Source: Symbiodinium natans (taxonomy: Eukaryota > Sar > Dinophyceae > Suessiales > Symbiodiniaceae). Taken from it: a stretch of 40,000 bases of DNA. The position numbers and the translations under genes are program-made. Under the pieces are notes generated by a model that ran no database searches, was not told the origin of the DNA, and worked only from the letters and a program-made list of their open reading frames with translations. Where the stretch lies: contig CAJNDS010002116.1 of assembly GCA_905221605.1 (NCBI GenBank), forward strand, positions 12,501-52,500, read 5' to 3'. Below, piece after piece: positions 21,213-32,000 of this stretch (the first letter of the stretch is position 1; each line of letters begins with the position of its first letter).

Positions 21213-21597
21213 CAAAGGGGTTTCGAGTTTAGGGTTTACCTGGGACTCCACTTACATAAAGTTTAGCAGCTGCCCTTTCATTTTAGTAGGAAGAACCCAT
21301 AAAACTGGTAGGTCAGGAGGGCCCCAGGTAGGGCTTAGGTGGTTCGAGACAGCCTAAGGGGATGCAACAACAATTGTCTGTGGCAATGCCAGCCCCGCCA
21401 GCCCCGCCAGCCCACAAGCCCGGAAGCCAGCCGAGGCAGGAGACTGGATTGCCCTATACTAGACCCTAAACCCTCAAGCCCTCAACCCCTTAAACCCTAA
21501 ACCCCAAACCCTAAACCCTAAACAAAAAAAAAAAACGCAACCTTGAAACCTAAAGCTCAAACTCCCGTGAGCTGCAGCTCGTCCATGCTTACTTATC

Positions 21598-21931
21598 CTT
21601 GAAAAAGATGTCAGCTCATAAGACAAGACCGGGCGCTTCCTATTGGGATCAGGAAGAGTCAGGGTGTATAGGGTTCAGTGATCCAGGGTTTCATGGGGTT
21701 CCCCTGAATCCTAAACCCTAGGTTTCGGAATTTTTTGGGTTTCGGGATTTTAGGGTTTCTTCGGGTCTTAGGGGTCTTGAGGTTTGAGGGTGTCAGAACC
21801 CAATGGCATGATCCATGCCATCTGTGGTCCTCCCCACTGCGCCGCGGAGTCGGGGGCATGGGCACCGGGCCCACGGGAGTTGGCATCGGAGCTTTCTGCG
21901 TCGGCCCGCGGCGGCGCGGCAACGGGGCATC
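21598..21931 (-). CDS. Two joined exons, proline-rich then KRPVLSYELTSFS
   Basis: 21931-21819 starts after AAG|GAT and reads DAPLPRRRGPTQKAPMPTPV and on to RRSGEDHR, ending with two bases of a codon before a GC donor. 21639-21598 starts AG|G, which completes a Trp codon, then reads KRPVLSYELTSFS up to a GA donor. The junction phase is exact. The proline/arginine-rich exon looks like a flexible linker. No domain identifies the protein. Confidence 0.5.
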
Positions 21932-22090
21932 CTTAAAGGAGGGCTTGGGATTCCCAAACGGGCGTTCTGCCCTAAACCCTAAACCCTATAGGCTTCAAAC
22001 CCTAAACCCCAGGCCTTTTGGTGTCGGGTTTCTGGGTTTATTTGGGGGCCAGTAACCCAGGGAGAAAGGGCGCCCGCATTGGTTCTATGG

Positions 22091-22915
22091 CTATGGGGTT
22101 TTGAACGGGAATCTCAGCCCTCCACAAGGCAACTTTTTACTGCACATCACAGTAGGGTTTAGGGTTTTAGGGTTTAGCGTCCCAGGCACGAGATGAAACG
22201 TCGAGGAATTGGTGAGAACGCGGCTCTTTAAGCCCACGTCTTGCTTTTGAGCTTTAAATTGTTCAGGGCCGGCGAGATATGCCACAGGGATGAGGGTTTA
22301 GGGTTGAAGGTTTAGAGCTGGGGAGATATGCCATAGGGATGACTTCGGCCGGTGAGTACTTTCGGGCTTTCAGGGGTTTGCAGGGCGTCGGCGGGTTGGG
22401 GGTTTGGGCAGCTACGGTGTCACCCTTACCGCCCAAACTCGTGGCCTAGAATGGGGTGTCGAGGGCGAGGTCTCGAGGCTGCCCTCAAGGCTGCCCACAT
22501 CTGACACGTAGGAACGTGCGAAACACAAGTACCATCTGCAAAACGAGCACTTCCCTACTTCCGAGGGCACCGCTCAAAACCGAAGTGCATATTGAATTAC
22601 CCTAGATGCCACGCGGTCTTACCAAGAAATCTTCGCACCCCAAACCCTAGCTAGGTGTCGATTTCAACAGTCCTTTCATCATTCGGGCTCCATGTTAAGC
22701 AACAAGGGCAAGTAAAACCTATCCCAAAATCGATGCCTAGCTAACCATCCACAAGTCCTTGGGAGAGGCGCCAGGTAGGGATCGGGTGGAGGCAGATGTG
22801 AGGGTCGCGAGGGCGTGGAGCTCATCTCGAGCGCGGCCGTGCGAGCCCTGATTCGCCGTCGGGTCCGTCGCGTGCTGGTACTTTCGCTGCTGCTGCTGGC
22901 CTGCGGGGTTTAGGG
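22091..22915. other. Segment without a confirmed gene
   Basis: 22285-22180 minus is open (AYLAGPEQFKAQKQDVGLK...) but no acceptor AG lies close to its start. 22270-22292 and 22321-22342 are near-identical (GAGATATGCCA.AGGGATGA) and flank a short TTTAGGG-like stretch. 22350-22780 shows nothing recognisable. 22790-22905 is open on both strands (minus part: GRARDELHALATLTSAST), so no strand is assigned. Confidence 0.5.
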
Positions 22916-23034
22916 TTTAGGGTTTAGGGTTTAGGGTTTAGGGTTTAGGGTTTAGGGTTTAGGGTTTAGGGTTTAGGAATTGGGTTTAGGGTTTAGGGTT
23001 TAGGGTTTAGTGTTTAGGGTTGAGGGTCTAGGGA
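22916..23034 (+). repeat. Telomere-like TTTAGGG array
   Basis: About sixteen units with a short interruption near 22977-22985. It is one of the arrays just left of the repeat-free inverted-repeat block at 23248-25656. Confidence 0.97.
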
Positions 23035-23247
23035 ACTCAATTCTACGGTGGCCCTTCAAACCCCCGGAGGTTGCTACGGGTTTGCAGTTTCGGGCTTACG
23101 GTTTTAAAAAAGATCATGCTCGTAACCAGCAGGAAATGCAGCCCTAAACCCTAAACCCTCAACCCGGGGCAGTTGCTAGGAAGTAGCAGAACTGATCTCC
23201 TACGCGCCACACTTGCTGTGGAGCACATGCGAGGTTCAAGCGTTTAC

Positions 23248-25656
23248 TTGGAGGCTCATGGAAGTTTACCTGGATCCCAAAAGTTGCAAACAAAAGTCGC
23301 CACCATGCAACAGTGGCATTTTCTTGAGCAGCTGCAGAAACCTCATGTTGGCAAATGTACAGGTTTCTGACAGATTTGTGTTTTTGACCTGAGGGTGTCG
23401 TGGCCAGCAATCACGCTTTACTGCTGAGTTTCAAAATGGCCATGCCATCGGCTTCAACCCTCGTAGATTCCAGCATTGCTCATCTTCATGGAGGCAGGTT
23501 GGCTGTGGAACATGGTGTGCAATGAAACAGGTTATCTTGAAAACAGGTTGTGGCAACACGGATCACAGCTTTCTCAGGGCTGTCCTTTTTTTCACAAGAC
23601 GGGATGGCGGTTGCAGTAGGAAGTGTGGGCGCGTCACACATGCAAAACTGTCTTGCTTCGTTCCGCTGCCATGCATGCCATACAATGATTACGGTATATT
23701 GATTCACAAGATGTACAAGATGTCATTCCGTGTGGTTCTCGGAATGGCCCATCAACGTACTGGGCATGACATGTCCACCACACATGCGAGTGACGCAAAA
23801 CTGTAGTCACTACCGTTTTTGTTATAGCAGTTCTAGGTAAGCTGGAGTTTATGTGGGCAGCCTCTCTGGCTTGCGCTGCTTTTTCTAAGAAAGGGAGTGA
23901 AAGGGGCTATGAGGCCATGCAAGTTGCATCCCTTGTGCCAGAGGAGCGCTTCATGAACAATAAAAGGAGAGAAAGCGCAACAAAAGGTCGCAGGGACATA
24001 GAGGCTATGGTGTGACCATTGTTGAAGGACAACTCACTAACTTCTCAATCGTCAGCCTCCAAGTTGACAGAAACGATGGGGTCTGACAGAACATTTAAGA
24101 TTATTGCTTGAAATGTGTTTTTTGGCAAAAGCTGGACGTGAACAGGCTGTCGCGCGACCCTATGTCCGCACCTGGCGCAGCAAATAATTATTCACAGCGG
24201 CAGCAACTCCTTGAGAAAATATTCAGAGCAACAAAACGTTGAGGCCTGGCAGCATGGACTGGTGCAAAGAACGCGAGAAGAGCAGTTGTGATTACATGTC
24301 AACGCCGGCGCCAGAGACTCAATTTCATCAAGCCCGCACCACACCAATCTCAATCAAAGAAGATATGACCGTCACGTCGTAATTTCCTAAATTTTCTTCA
24401 CGCAATCATGACCTACGGGTTTCTACGGTTTTTTATGCCACTTCTATGGCTTTTTATGCCACTTCTACGCCTTTGTACGCCCGTGAGATTTTTGGCAAAC
24501 CAAAGAAATTCTAGAAAATCACTGTTCGCAACCTCTTCGCCGCACATACCTCTCGACAGGATACCCAGCCGATCATTTCCAGTCCCAAATATGCTACTTG
24601 TACACTGCAGACAGCCCGTACGGTTTCTGCGAAAGACATGTATTCCAGACAACGGAGGCTTGAATGGTTTAAAGCACGAGAACACCATACCAGCGGCCTG
24701 CGGCCTGCGACACCTTCATGTTTGCCACGTTGAAATATTCAGCGGGAGGATGATGGGCTCTACGGTTTGAGCCACCGACAGAAGAGCTCTGGTCAATTGG
24801 ACGGTTGCAAGATGAAGCGAGGGCGTGTAATTAGTAGTGTATAGCTACATCACAGACTGGAACAAGTGCGGCGCATGAAGGCTTCACAAATTCACGTAGA
24901 AGGCCTGTTTGAGTTTTTTTCAACGCACTCACCCACCCAAAGCTGGTTGGACATCACGCGCTGCTGTTTCTCTTGGTTTCTCGCTTGACTCGAGGCATTA
25001 TTCTGGAAATTTCAATGTGTAACTTTGAGCATGTTCTTGCACAAGTTATAGCAATCACCACGGATCTACCCGTAAACCCGCGCAAGCATTATAGGCGTGC
25101 CAGCGAAGCAATATTTGTACGTGACAAGTGCACCAACGCAAAACCTGCCCATACACAACATATCTTGCCTCAAGGGATTTTGCACGAACCGTTGCAGGAT
25201 ATTACAGATCGGAAACGTGCCACCCAACATCCATATTTGGCAATTCAACGAAATGTGGCCAAATACGGCGTGGGGTCCACGGCTGCTGCCACTCAGGATG
25301 CACGCTGCCATCACAGAAAGGCCATCAACGACACGAATGCGCAACACACGAAACGAAGGCAATATTTAGTTTTGTTTTCAGCCCCTGCTCAAAATAAAAC
25401 AATACTGCTGGATGTTCGTTTTTCTTGCACAGTATGTCCGCGAGCCATTTTGTTCAGATACAAACTCGCTCAGGCCAGCAGTGAAGGAGCCCAAAATGCC
25501 CAAAACACCTTCATTGACAAAAGTTGTTGAGTAGTGGCATTTGTTGTGGCGTAGTGGCAATTTTTCAAGCAACTCCCACGCCAAATGGCGGTGGCAAAAA
25601 AAGATTGCAACTTTGGGGATCCAGGTATAGCCTATACCTACTACTACCATGGACCT
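23248..25656. mobile_element. 2.4-kb block with inverted terminal repeats, free of telomere-like sequence
   Basis: 23267-23304 (starts TACCTGGATCCC, ends GCCACC) matches the reverse complement of 25590-25627 at 30 of 38 positions. Outside this, GAGGCTCATGGAAGT and the reverse complement of about 25642-25656 match at 12 of 15. The block contains no TTTAGGG unit, unlike everything around it, and is flanked by CCCTAAA at 23144-23160 and TTTAGGG from about 25672. Its base composition is less GC-rich than its surroundings. A 21-bp tandem motif (TTTTTATGCCACTTCTA) lies at 24430-24470. No transposase motif was recognised, so it may be a non-autonomous DNA transposon or an inverted duplication around unrelated DNA. 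Confidence 0.6.
25012..25530 (+). CDS. Hypothetical ORF in the inverted-repeat block
   Basis: 172 codons from the first ATG; the same frame is open from 24973 without an ATG. It is the longest ATG-started frame in the window. It contains no motif I recognise, and the antisense strand and other frames are also open for 90-98 codons across it, so it may be chance. If the block is a transposable element this is one place to look for its protein. A 120-codon frame at 24408-24770 is similarly uncertain. Confidence 0.25.
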   Translation, partial: SMCNFEHVLAQVIAITTDLPVNPRKHYRRASEAIFVRDKCTNAKPAHTQHILPQGILHEPLQDITDRKRATQHPYLAIQRNVAKYGVGSTAAATQDARCHHRKAINDTNAQHTKRRQYLVLFSAPAQNKTILLDVRFSCTVCPRAILFRYKLAQASSEGAQNAQNTFIDKSC

Positions 25657-25945
25657 CAAAGTGGGGTTGGAGGGGTTTAGGGTTTCGGGTTTAGGAAGAA
25701 GGTGTAGGATTTAGGGTTTAGGGTTTAGGGGTTTAGGGTTTAGGAAAAAGGTGTAGGGTCAAGGGTTTAAGGTAGCCTGACCCTGAACAAACCCTTCTGC
25801 CCGTCGCAGCGCTTACAACTAAAGAGCCCCTGGTTTAGGGTTTGGGGCTTGGGGTTTGGGGTTTGGGGTTTAGGGTTTGGGGTTGAGGGTTTAGAATTTA
25901 GGGTTTAGGGGTTTAGGGTTTAGGGGTGTCTTTGCGGTTCAGGGC

Positions 25946-27408
25946 CAAAACGAGCAAGATGCGCGGGTTCGGACGGGAACTCTTTCGTCTTCTTGACTCT
26001 ACTGTTGAGCATTTTTTGGAGGGTCTTACGATATTAGGGGTACCTGCGTTATTGTTATCCTCATTTTTGGAGGGTCTTACGATATTAGGGGTACCTTGCC
26101 TTATTGTTATCCGAAGCCCCTACATTTTGCCCCATGAACCATGAAGCCCTAAACCCTAAACCCTAAACCCTAAACCCTAAACCCTAAACCCTAAACCCTA
26201 AACCCTAAACCCTAAACCCTAAACCCTAAACCCTAAACCCTAAACCCTAAACCCTAAACCCTACCCCCTAAACCCTACACCCTAAACCCTACGTTTTGGC
26301 ACTCCTTGGCCTTCCGCCACCGCTTGGGCCTGTCCCTGCCCTGGTCGCGGAGGCTGTTGAGCTCGATCTTCGCATCGTGGAGTTCCTCCATGCGCTTTAG
26401 GGTTTAGGGTTTAGGGTTTAGGGTTTAGGGTTTAGGGTTTAGGGTTTGAGGATTGGGGTTTTCGGTCTGGGGTTTAGGGTTTATAGGGTCTAGGGTTTAG
26501 CTTACTGTTGGGCGAGAAGCTGAATCCCCTGCCGCGAGGGCGTACTGCGCTCTATTTTCTCGCGCGCAAAAAAGGGCCAGGATTGTAGGTCCAGGTCCTT
26601 TGGGGTAGGCGCGTTCCTAAACCCTAAACCCTAAACCCTAAACCCTAAACCCTAAACCCTAAACCCTAAACCCTAAACCCTAAACCCTAAACCCTAAACC
26701 TTGTTGCGCCCTAGACAGTGCAAACCCTTGGGAGTCCTTCTGAAGGCTGCTGACCAAATCCAACAGTTCGCCGACCTGCTGGTAATGCTCGCCTCGGACT
26801 CAGCTTCTATACTCCCCTTAGAACCTTAACAAAAACAATATTTTTCATATGAAGTAGGGTATATATTTCTTGTACCCCCAAAAGGACACCAGGTATATAC
26901 ACTCACCAATATTTAAAAGGAACCTTATATACACTCACCAAAAACAGAAATATATACCCTGCTTCATATCCTCTTGGGTTTTATATAAACAAAAAAAAGA
27001 AAATGATTCCCAAGGGGGATATAGGCTTGCTCTCAGTCCCTGCCGTGTTTGCCTGGAGATTCAGGTTTCTGCCTGGGGTTTGCAGACGACAGCTATCGGG
27101 GCATCCCGGGCCTCCCCGGCCCCTAGGTGTGCTTCAGGATTGGGAGCCCTAAGCCCTGAACCTCAAACCCGAAACCGGCATCGAGGCCCTAAACCCTAAA
27201 CCCTAAACCCTAAACCCTAAACCTAAACCCTAAGAACCCTAGACCTTCATCGAGCTTCGAGACTCGATTGTGGGCAGCACAATCGGGGGGGTTGATGGTG
27301 GCACTTGCAGGTTTAGGGTTTCCGGAGAAGTGGGGTTTGGGCTTCAGGGATGCAGCTGTCTGAAACTACAATCGCCTGCTTCAAGCTACCGATTTTGCCA
27401 TGAGCTTG
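25946..27408 (-). CDS. Coiled-coil-like multi-exon segment (possible 3' part of the TRAF-like gene)
   Basis: Six exons, five junctions all phase 0: 27408-27376 (QAHGKIGSLKQ, GC donor), 27111-27073 (ARDAPIAVVCKPQ, GC), 26787-26737 (HYQQVGELLDLVSSLQK, GA), 26558-26514 (KIERSTPSRQGIQLL, GC), 26394-26293 (RMEELHDAKIELNSLRDQ and a basic KRWRKAK tail, GT), 25991-25946 (KTKEFPSEPAHLARF, GC). Heptad-like hydrophobic spacing in the third and fifth suggests coiled coil. It has the strand of the TRAF-like gene and lies downstream of it, and a zinc-finger-then-coiled-coil order would be usual. Equally it may be a separate gene. Exon-intron phase agreement is the main evidence. Confidence 0.6.
26012..26112 (+). 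repeat. 51/52-bp tandem duplication
   Basis: Two units starting TTTTTGGAGGGTCTTACGAT (26013 and 26064), both with ATTAGGGGTACC and TTATTGTTATCC, differing at a few positions. ATTAGGGGTACCTTA also occurs in family E at about 12041. Confidence 0.9.
26147..26293 (-). repeat. Telomere-like CCCTAAA array (about 20 units)
   Basis: Pure run with two CCCTACC-type variants near the right end. It directly abuts the donor of the exon ending at 26293, leaving no unique intron sequence at that side. Confidence 0.98.
26395..26449 (+). repeat. Telomere-like TTTAGGG array
   Basis: Begins two bases beyond the exon start at 26394, so the acceptor AAAG of that exon is formed at the array edge (sense strand CCCTAAAG|). 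Another array in the opposite orientation follows at 26616-26702. Confidence 0.97.
26847..26969. mobile_element. Family B element with 24-bp terminal inverted repeats
   Basis: 26847-26870 and 26946-26969 are reverse complements with one mismatch (core ATGAAGTAGGGTATATATTT). The 75-bp interior contains TATACACTCACCAA twice as a direct repeat. It lies in the inferred intron 26788-27072. A partial copy is at 16055-16118 and a diverged one at about 32474-32550. It is small, AT-rich and non-coding: a MITE-like structure. Confidence 0.75.
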
Positions 27409-28061
27409 CTGCAATCTTGAGGGTTTTGGGTTTAGGGGTTTGGGGTTTAGGGTTTAGGGTTTAGGGTTTAGGGTTTAGGGTTTGCTACAGGAATCCTCAA
27501 AACCGGCACCTCGATGTTGGGGAACCCTCAACTAGGCCCCAGCTCCCACGTCTTTCTGGAGATCCCACCTCAAAGACCAAGGACCAAGACCTCAAGCCCT
27601 CGACCCTCACCTCCCTCCCCCATTCTACTCTCAAGCCCACCCTGTCGTTTCATCCTAAACTCATCAAAGCCCGAAGCCTAAACGCTAGGGTTTAGGGTTG
27701 GGGATAGCGCCTTGGAGGCCTGGGGTCTGAGGAGTAGGGACTCAAAACCCTGCCTTAATCATTAGAATAGGTGTTTTTGTTTGGGGGGGGGTTCGTGATA
27801 TTATACTTTTGCGGGGACGACTCTAAGGGAATATTTTGGGTATATGTTAGCCGAAAACGGGCAAGCTGCCGCCGCCGAAGTGTGCTGCCATCTGTCGGGA
27901 GTGATCTTACGAGGTCCGTCATGGCTTCCTAACCCTAAACCCTAAACCCCAAACCCTAAACCCTAAACCCTAAACCCTAAACCCTATACCCTAAACCCTA
28001 AACCCTAAACCCTGAACTGCACCCTCAACCCGAGAGTTAAACCCTGAACTGCACCCTAAAC

Positions 28062-28120
28062 CCGAGCGGAAGAATTGTGGGATTACGAGGAGGAGGGAGC
28101 TTCATCTCGGGCCCGATTTC
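28062..28120 (-). CDS. Candidate exon, possibly part of the TRAF-like gene
   Basis: Reads EIGPEMKLPPPRNPTILPL after AAG|GAA. Its phase-0 start fits the phase-0 end of the TRAF-like exon at 29046. The donor GTTTAGG is telomere-like sequence. The exon edge is duplicated 32 bp away (28010-28034 versus 28042-28066, 24 of 25 identical). Another open stretch lies at about 28255-28215 (WRKEAFMGKSGP). Confidence 0.45.
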
Positions 28121-28132
28121 CTTAAGCCCAAA

Positions 28133-28206
28133 AACCCTAAACCCTAAACCCTAAACCCTAAACCCTAAACCCTAAACCCTAAACCCTAAACCCTAACCCT
28201 AAACCC
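28133..28206 (-). repeat. Telomere-like CCCTAAA array
   Basis: Ten clean units, one of them shortened to CCCTAA. Confidence 0.97.
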
Positions 28207-28518
28207 TGGTCTGTTCGTCAGGGCCCCGACTTTCCCATGAAAGCCTCCTTCCTCCAGTCAACCCCAAACCCTATCCCTAGTTGTCCAGTATCTTCGGGGA
28301 ACCAAAGGTTTATGGTTTAGGGTTTAGGGTTTAGGGTTTAGGATGTAGGGGTTAGGGTTTAGGCCCAAGAAGGCTCGAGGCTGCCTGTTCTGTAAACCCC
28401 AGCGGTGTATAGGGTTCACGGATTCTCCGATTGAGGGTCAGCCAAATGAGGCCTACACCCTAAACCTTTGGACCCCCAAAGCACCTTCAGCTCTATGTTT
28501 AGGGTCTTGGATTCTTGG

Positions 28519-28615
28519 GGGGTTTAGGGTTTAGGGTTTAGGGTTTGGGGTTTGGGGTTTGGGGTTTGGGGTTTGGGGTTTGGGGTTTGGGGTTTGGGGT
28601 CGGGGGTTTGGGGTT
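28519..28615 (+). repeat. TTTAGGG passing into a TTTGGGG block
   Basis: Three TTTAGGG units, then about ten consecutive TTTGGGG units. The variant is clustered, as in other arrays here. Confidence 0.97.
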
Positions 28616-28696
28616 TAGGGAGAGCTCCCCCCAAACACAAGCTCAGGGTTTAGGGTTTACACAGGGGGCTTAGGGCTTAGGGCTGAAACGCCACCC

Positions 28697-28791
28697 AGCC
28701 CAACGCATAGACTAGGGATGTAAGGGTGCCCTTGTTTGCCGAGGTTGAGTTTTACAAGGGATCCTCACTCCGAAAATGGGTGACTGGGCAT
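28697..28791 (+). mobile_element. Dispersed element family A, diverged copy
   Basis: Contains CTAGGGATGTAAGGGTGCCC then TTGTTTGCC, and ends GGGTGACTGGGCAT, in the same order as copies 1 and 2. An open plus-strand frame across it (GTG CCC TTG TTT GCC...) is attributed to the element rather than to an exon. Confidence 0.5.
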
Positions 28792-28825
28792 AAAGTACAA
28801 AACCAAAGCCCCCTAACTCCTAAAC

Positions 28826-28886
28826 CCTGAAGCCTAAAGCCTAAAGCCTAAAGCCTAAAGCCTAAAGCCTAAAGCCTAAAGCCTAA
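28826..28886 (-). repeat. Variant heptamer array CCTAAAG
   Basis: About eight CCTAAAG units (sense CTTTAGG), immediately followed by ordinary CCCTAAA from 28903. Confidence 0.95.
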
Positions 28887-28902
28887 AACCCAAAACCCAA
28901 AA

Positions 28903-29039
28903 TCTAAACCCTAAACCCTAAACCCTAAACCCTAAACCCTAAACCCTAAACCCTAAACCCTAAACCCTAAACCCTAAACCCTAAACCCTAAACCCTAAAC
29001 CCTAAACCCTAAACCCTAAACCCTAAACCCTAAACCCCA
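28903..29039 (-). repeat. Telomere-like CCCTAAA array (about 19 units)
   Basis: Pure array ending seven bases below the TRAF-like exon end at 29046, so the intron begins almost directly with repeat. Confidence 0.98.
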
Positions 29040-29045
29040 AGCCGC

Positions 29046-32000
29046 CTCCGATTCGAAGACCATCTCTCCGCACAGCTTGCAAGGAGACAGACGGCCTCGG
29101 CAGCCCTCCTCCGAATCGAAGGGAGGATACATGGCCTCTTTAGTAGGGTTTAGGGTTTAGGGTTTAGGGTTTAGGGTTTAGGGTTTAGGGTTTAGGGTTT
29201 AGGGTTTAGGGTTTGGCGCTGCCAACCCCTAAACTCCCTAAGCCCCAACCCGAACTGAACCCTGAAGACCCCTTTACGCACCAGAAGGGGCCCCTCAACT
29301 CCTGAGGTCCTGCTATGTTTAGGGTTTAGGGTTTAGGGTTTAGGGTTTAGGGTTTAGGGTTTAGGGTTTAGGGTTTAGGGTTTAGGGCTTAGGGTTTAGG
29401 GTTTAGGGTTTTGGGTTTAGGGCTTGGACTCCCCGGACAAAGGGCCCTCGACGTTGTGGGTTTAGGGCTCCACCTTCAAGTCTAGGGCGCATCCTAAGGC
29501 GGCCCTGTCGGGGTACAACGTCAAACCCCAAAGCCTTCAACGCTAGAGATGGATCTTTTTGGCCTTTGGGGGGGGGGGGGGGGTAGGAACATGGCAACCT
29601 TCATAGACCCCTATACGACCCAAACACCCCATACTTCAGAACCCTATAAAGGTAAGGGATCATCTTCAAGGACCTCGTATAACGTCCCTTACGTCATGAC
29701 CAATGAGACCCTAAACCCTAAACCTCTGAGCCCGAAACCCTAAACCCTAAACCAGGGTCAGGCTGAATCAGTAAATCCTAAGCCCTCCGCCCTAAACAAC
29801 TGTTTGGGGTTTAGGGTTTAGGGGGGTTTAGTCCTTGTGCTCCGCGAGCTCGTTCGCCCTGACGACCTCATCGCACTCTGAGCAAGGGACCTCGGCACCA
29901 GAGGGGGAGAGAGAGAGAGAGAGATCTTGGGGCAGGTAGTATCAGGCCGCTGGCCTCTTTATCTGCTACCCTTATAACCTCAAGATAGACCCTAGATACC
30001 CTAATAAGAACCCACTATATGGCTCCTTTACAAGAGAAACCCTACCCAAAGAGACCACCAGCCCATATAAGGTAGGTACGTGGTCCCTTAAGATGGGCCT
30101 TTCATGGAGGAACCCTTAGATACCCCTTATGTAGCAGAGGCCCTATTAAGGGGTCGACAATGCCACTTCCCTTTTGCAACAAGAATGAGTCGGGCTTGGG
30201 GTTTGGGATTTCCGCAATTTTGGATGCTTCGCCCTGGGGGGTTTTTAAGGGTTAAGGCAGTGTGGAGTTTAGTGCCGAGACTTTGCCTTATCACCTTGTC
30301 CTTCCAGAACCTGTTAGTTGGGAAGGGCCCTGCTATTTCGATATTTGGCACATTCGGATCGTATTTTATCGTTTAGGGTTTAGGGCTTAGGGGACGGCAT
30401 TTTTTGGCCCAGCAAGATAGACTCTAGAACTCTAGGATCTGGTGCCTACTGGCGCCTACAAGGCCGCTACGAAGCTAGTCAGGCCTTCGAGTTCAGGGCT
30501 CTCTAGCTAGCCCAGTAACCTAGGATGAAAAAGGGTGCCCTTTTTTGCTTAAAGGGGTTTAAAGGGGCTTAAGAAGGGAACCTAAACCTTCCAAAAAGGG
30601 AACAAGGGCACCACTGGGCATCCTAGGATTTAAGGTTTCAGGTTTGGGGCTTCAGGTTATTCAAGATTGTAAGGTTTGGGGGTTGTTGTTGTTGTTGTTG
30701 TTGCTGAATGGGATTTAGGTTTAGGGTTTAGGGTTTCGGGTTTAGGGCTCAAGAGCCAAGATGCGAGTCGTTGCGGGCACTCTTGGAGGTGCGCCTCCTC
30801 GCAGGCGCGTCTGGGAAGACGGACATCTTCGAACGCACCCTAAACCCTTGGGGTGTTCACCCCTAGGTACTAACGGTCCTCAGTAGGGATTATAATAGGG
30901 GGGGTACTAGAATCCCTACTTGGCTGCTGAGTTCATGAGCCCCAAAAAATGTGCACACTTTCAGTTCTATAGGGGATTAAAGTATCCCGAAAGTGAAAAA
31001 GTGTACTCACTCAGCTACTAAGCCTATTAAGGACCCTAAACCCTAGACCCTAGACCCTAGACCCTAGACCCTAAACCCTAAACCCTAACCATTAGCACAA
31101 GGAGGGACATCTCAACCTAAACCCTACACCCTGTTCGGAAGAAACCTAGGTCCATGCTCGGGTTTAAGAGAGCCACGGTTTAGGGTTTAGGGTTTAGGGT
31201 TTTGCACCATGATTGTGATGACCAGAATTCAAATAGAGATGAACTTTGAGAACAGTATGGGGAAATACAACATTCGAATTCAAGATATTCTGATAGTACT
31301 TTGCGAAGAGTTCTATGTTCTGATGTACCTAGATTTGCGCTTGTTAACTTTGAAAGTAACACATCGGTATATCATTCGACTATGTGAACAATCAAAATGT
31401 CAAACTTGCCTGTGTTTAACATAGAAAACAGTTACAGTTTCTAAAGAAAATAACCATGTATATTGAATATAAGAATTAATGTAAAGAAGCGTATAGAGTA
31501 ACAGCTAACCATGGACATTTGTAGTATGGTAATGAAATAAAACAATCTATTTATCAGAATACTCCGTGCCAATTTTGCAATTGAAGAAATTGAAGAAAGA
31601 ACATGTACATGTGTTACGGAATCAGGTCTTGCTAAAACAAATGCTATGGTTAAATTCTGCTTCCCCGGAGCAGGGCTACGGTAAAAGGGCGCCTAAGGGT
31701 TTGGGGTGCTGCAAGCACCCTGAAACCGAGGATCCAGAAACCACCCGAAACTTCAGACCCAGGCCAGATCAAGCCTCTGAAAACATCTTCCTTAGACCTT
31801 TAGGGTGTATAGGGTGCGCAGACCCTAAGGAAACTTAAACTAGATCAAGCTCGCAGCCTAAACCCTTAGGCCCCAAACCTCCTCCGTCCTTCTCGCAAAG
31901 CGGAAACTCCTCAGAGCAGCGGTTCGGGCATCGTATCTTCCTTCGCTCCAGGAGCGAGGGTTACATGTGACGCACCCGAAACCCTAAACCCTAAACCCTA

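Noticed and set aside
24413-25659. Minus-strand ORFs of 91-98 codons in the inverted-repeat block.
   Set aside because: They overlap equally open plus-strand frames and show no motif, so strand and coding status cannot be decided.
28719-28800. Plus-strand open frame reading EVEFYKGSSLRKWVTGHK.
   Set aside because: It lies within a diverged family A element copy, so openness is not evidence for an exon.
29276-29540. Two minus-strand open stretches proposed as extra TRAF-like exons.
   Set aside because: The exons 29890-29834 and 29135-29046 join in phase without them, so they are left unplaced.
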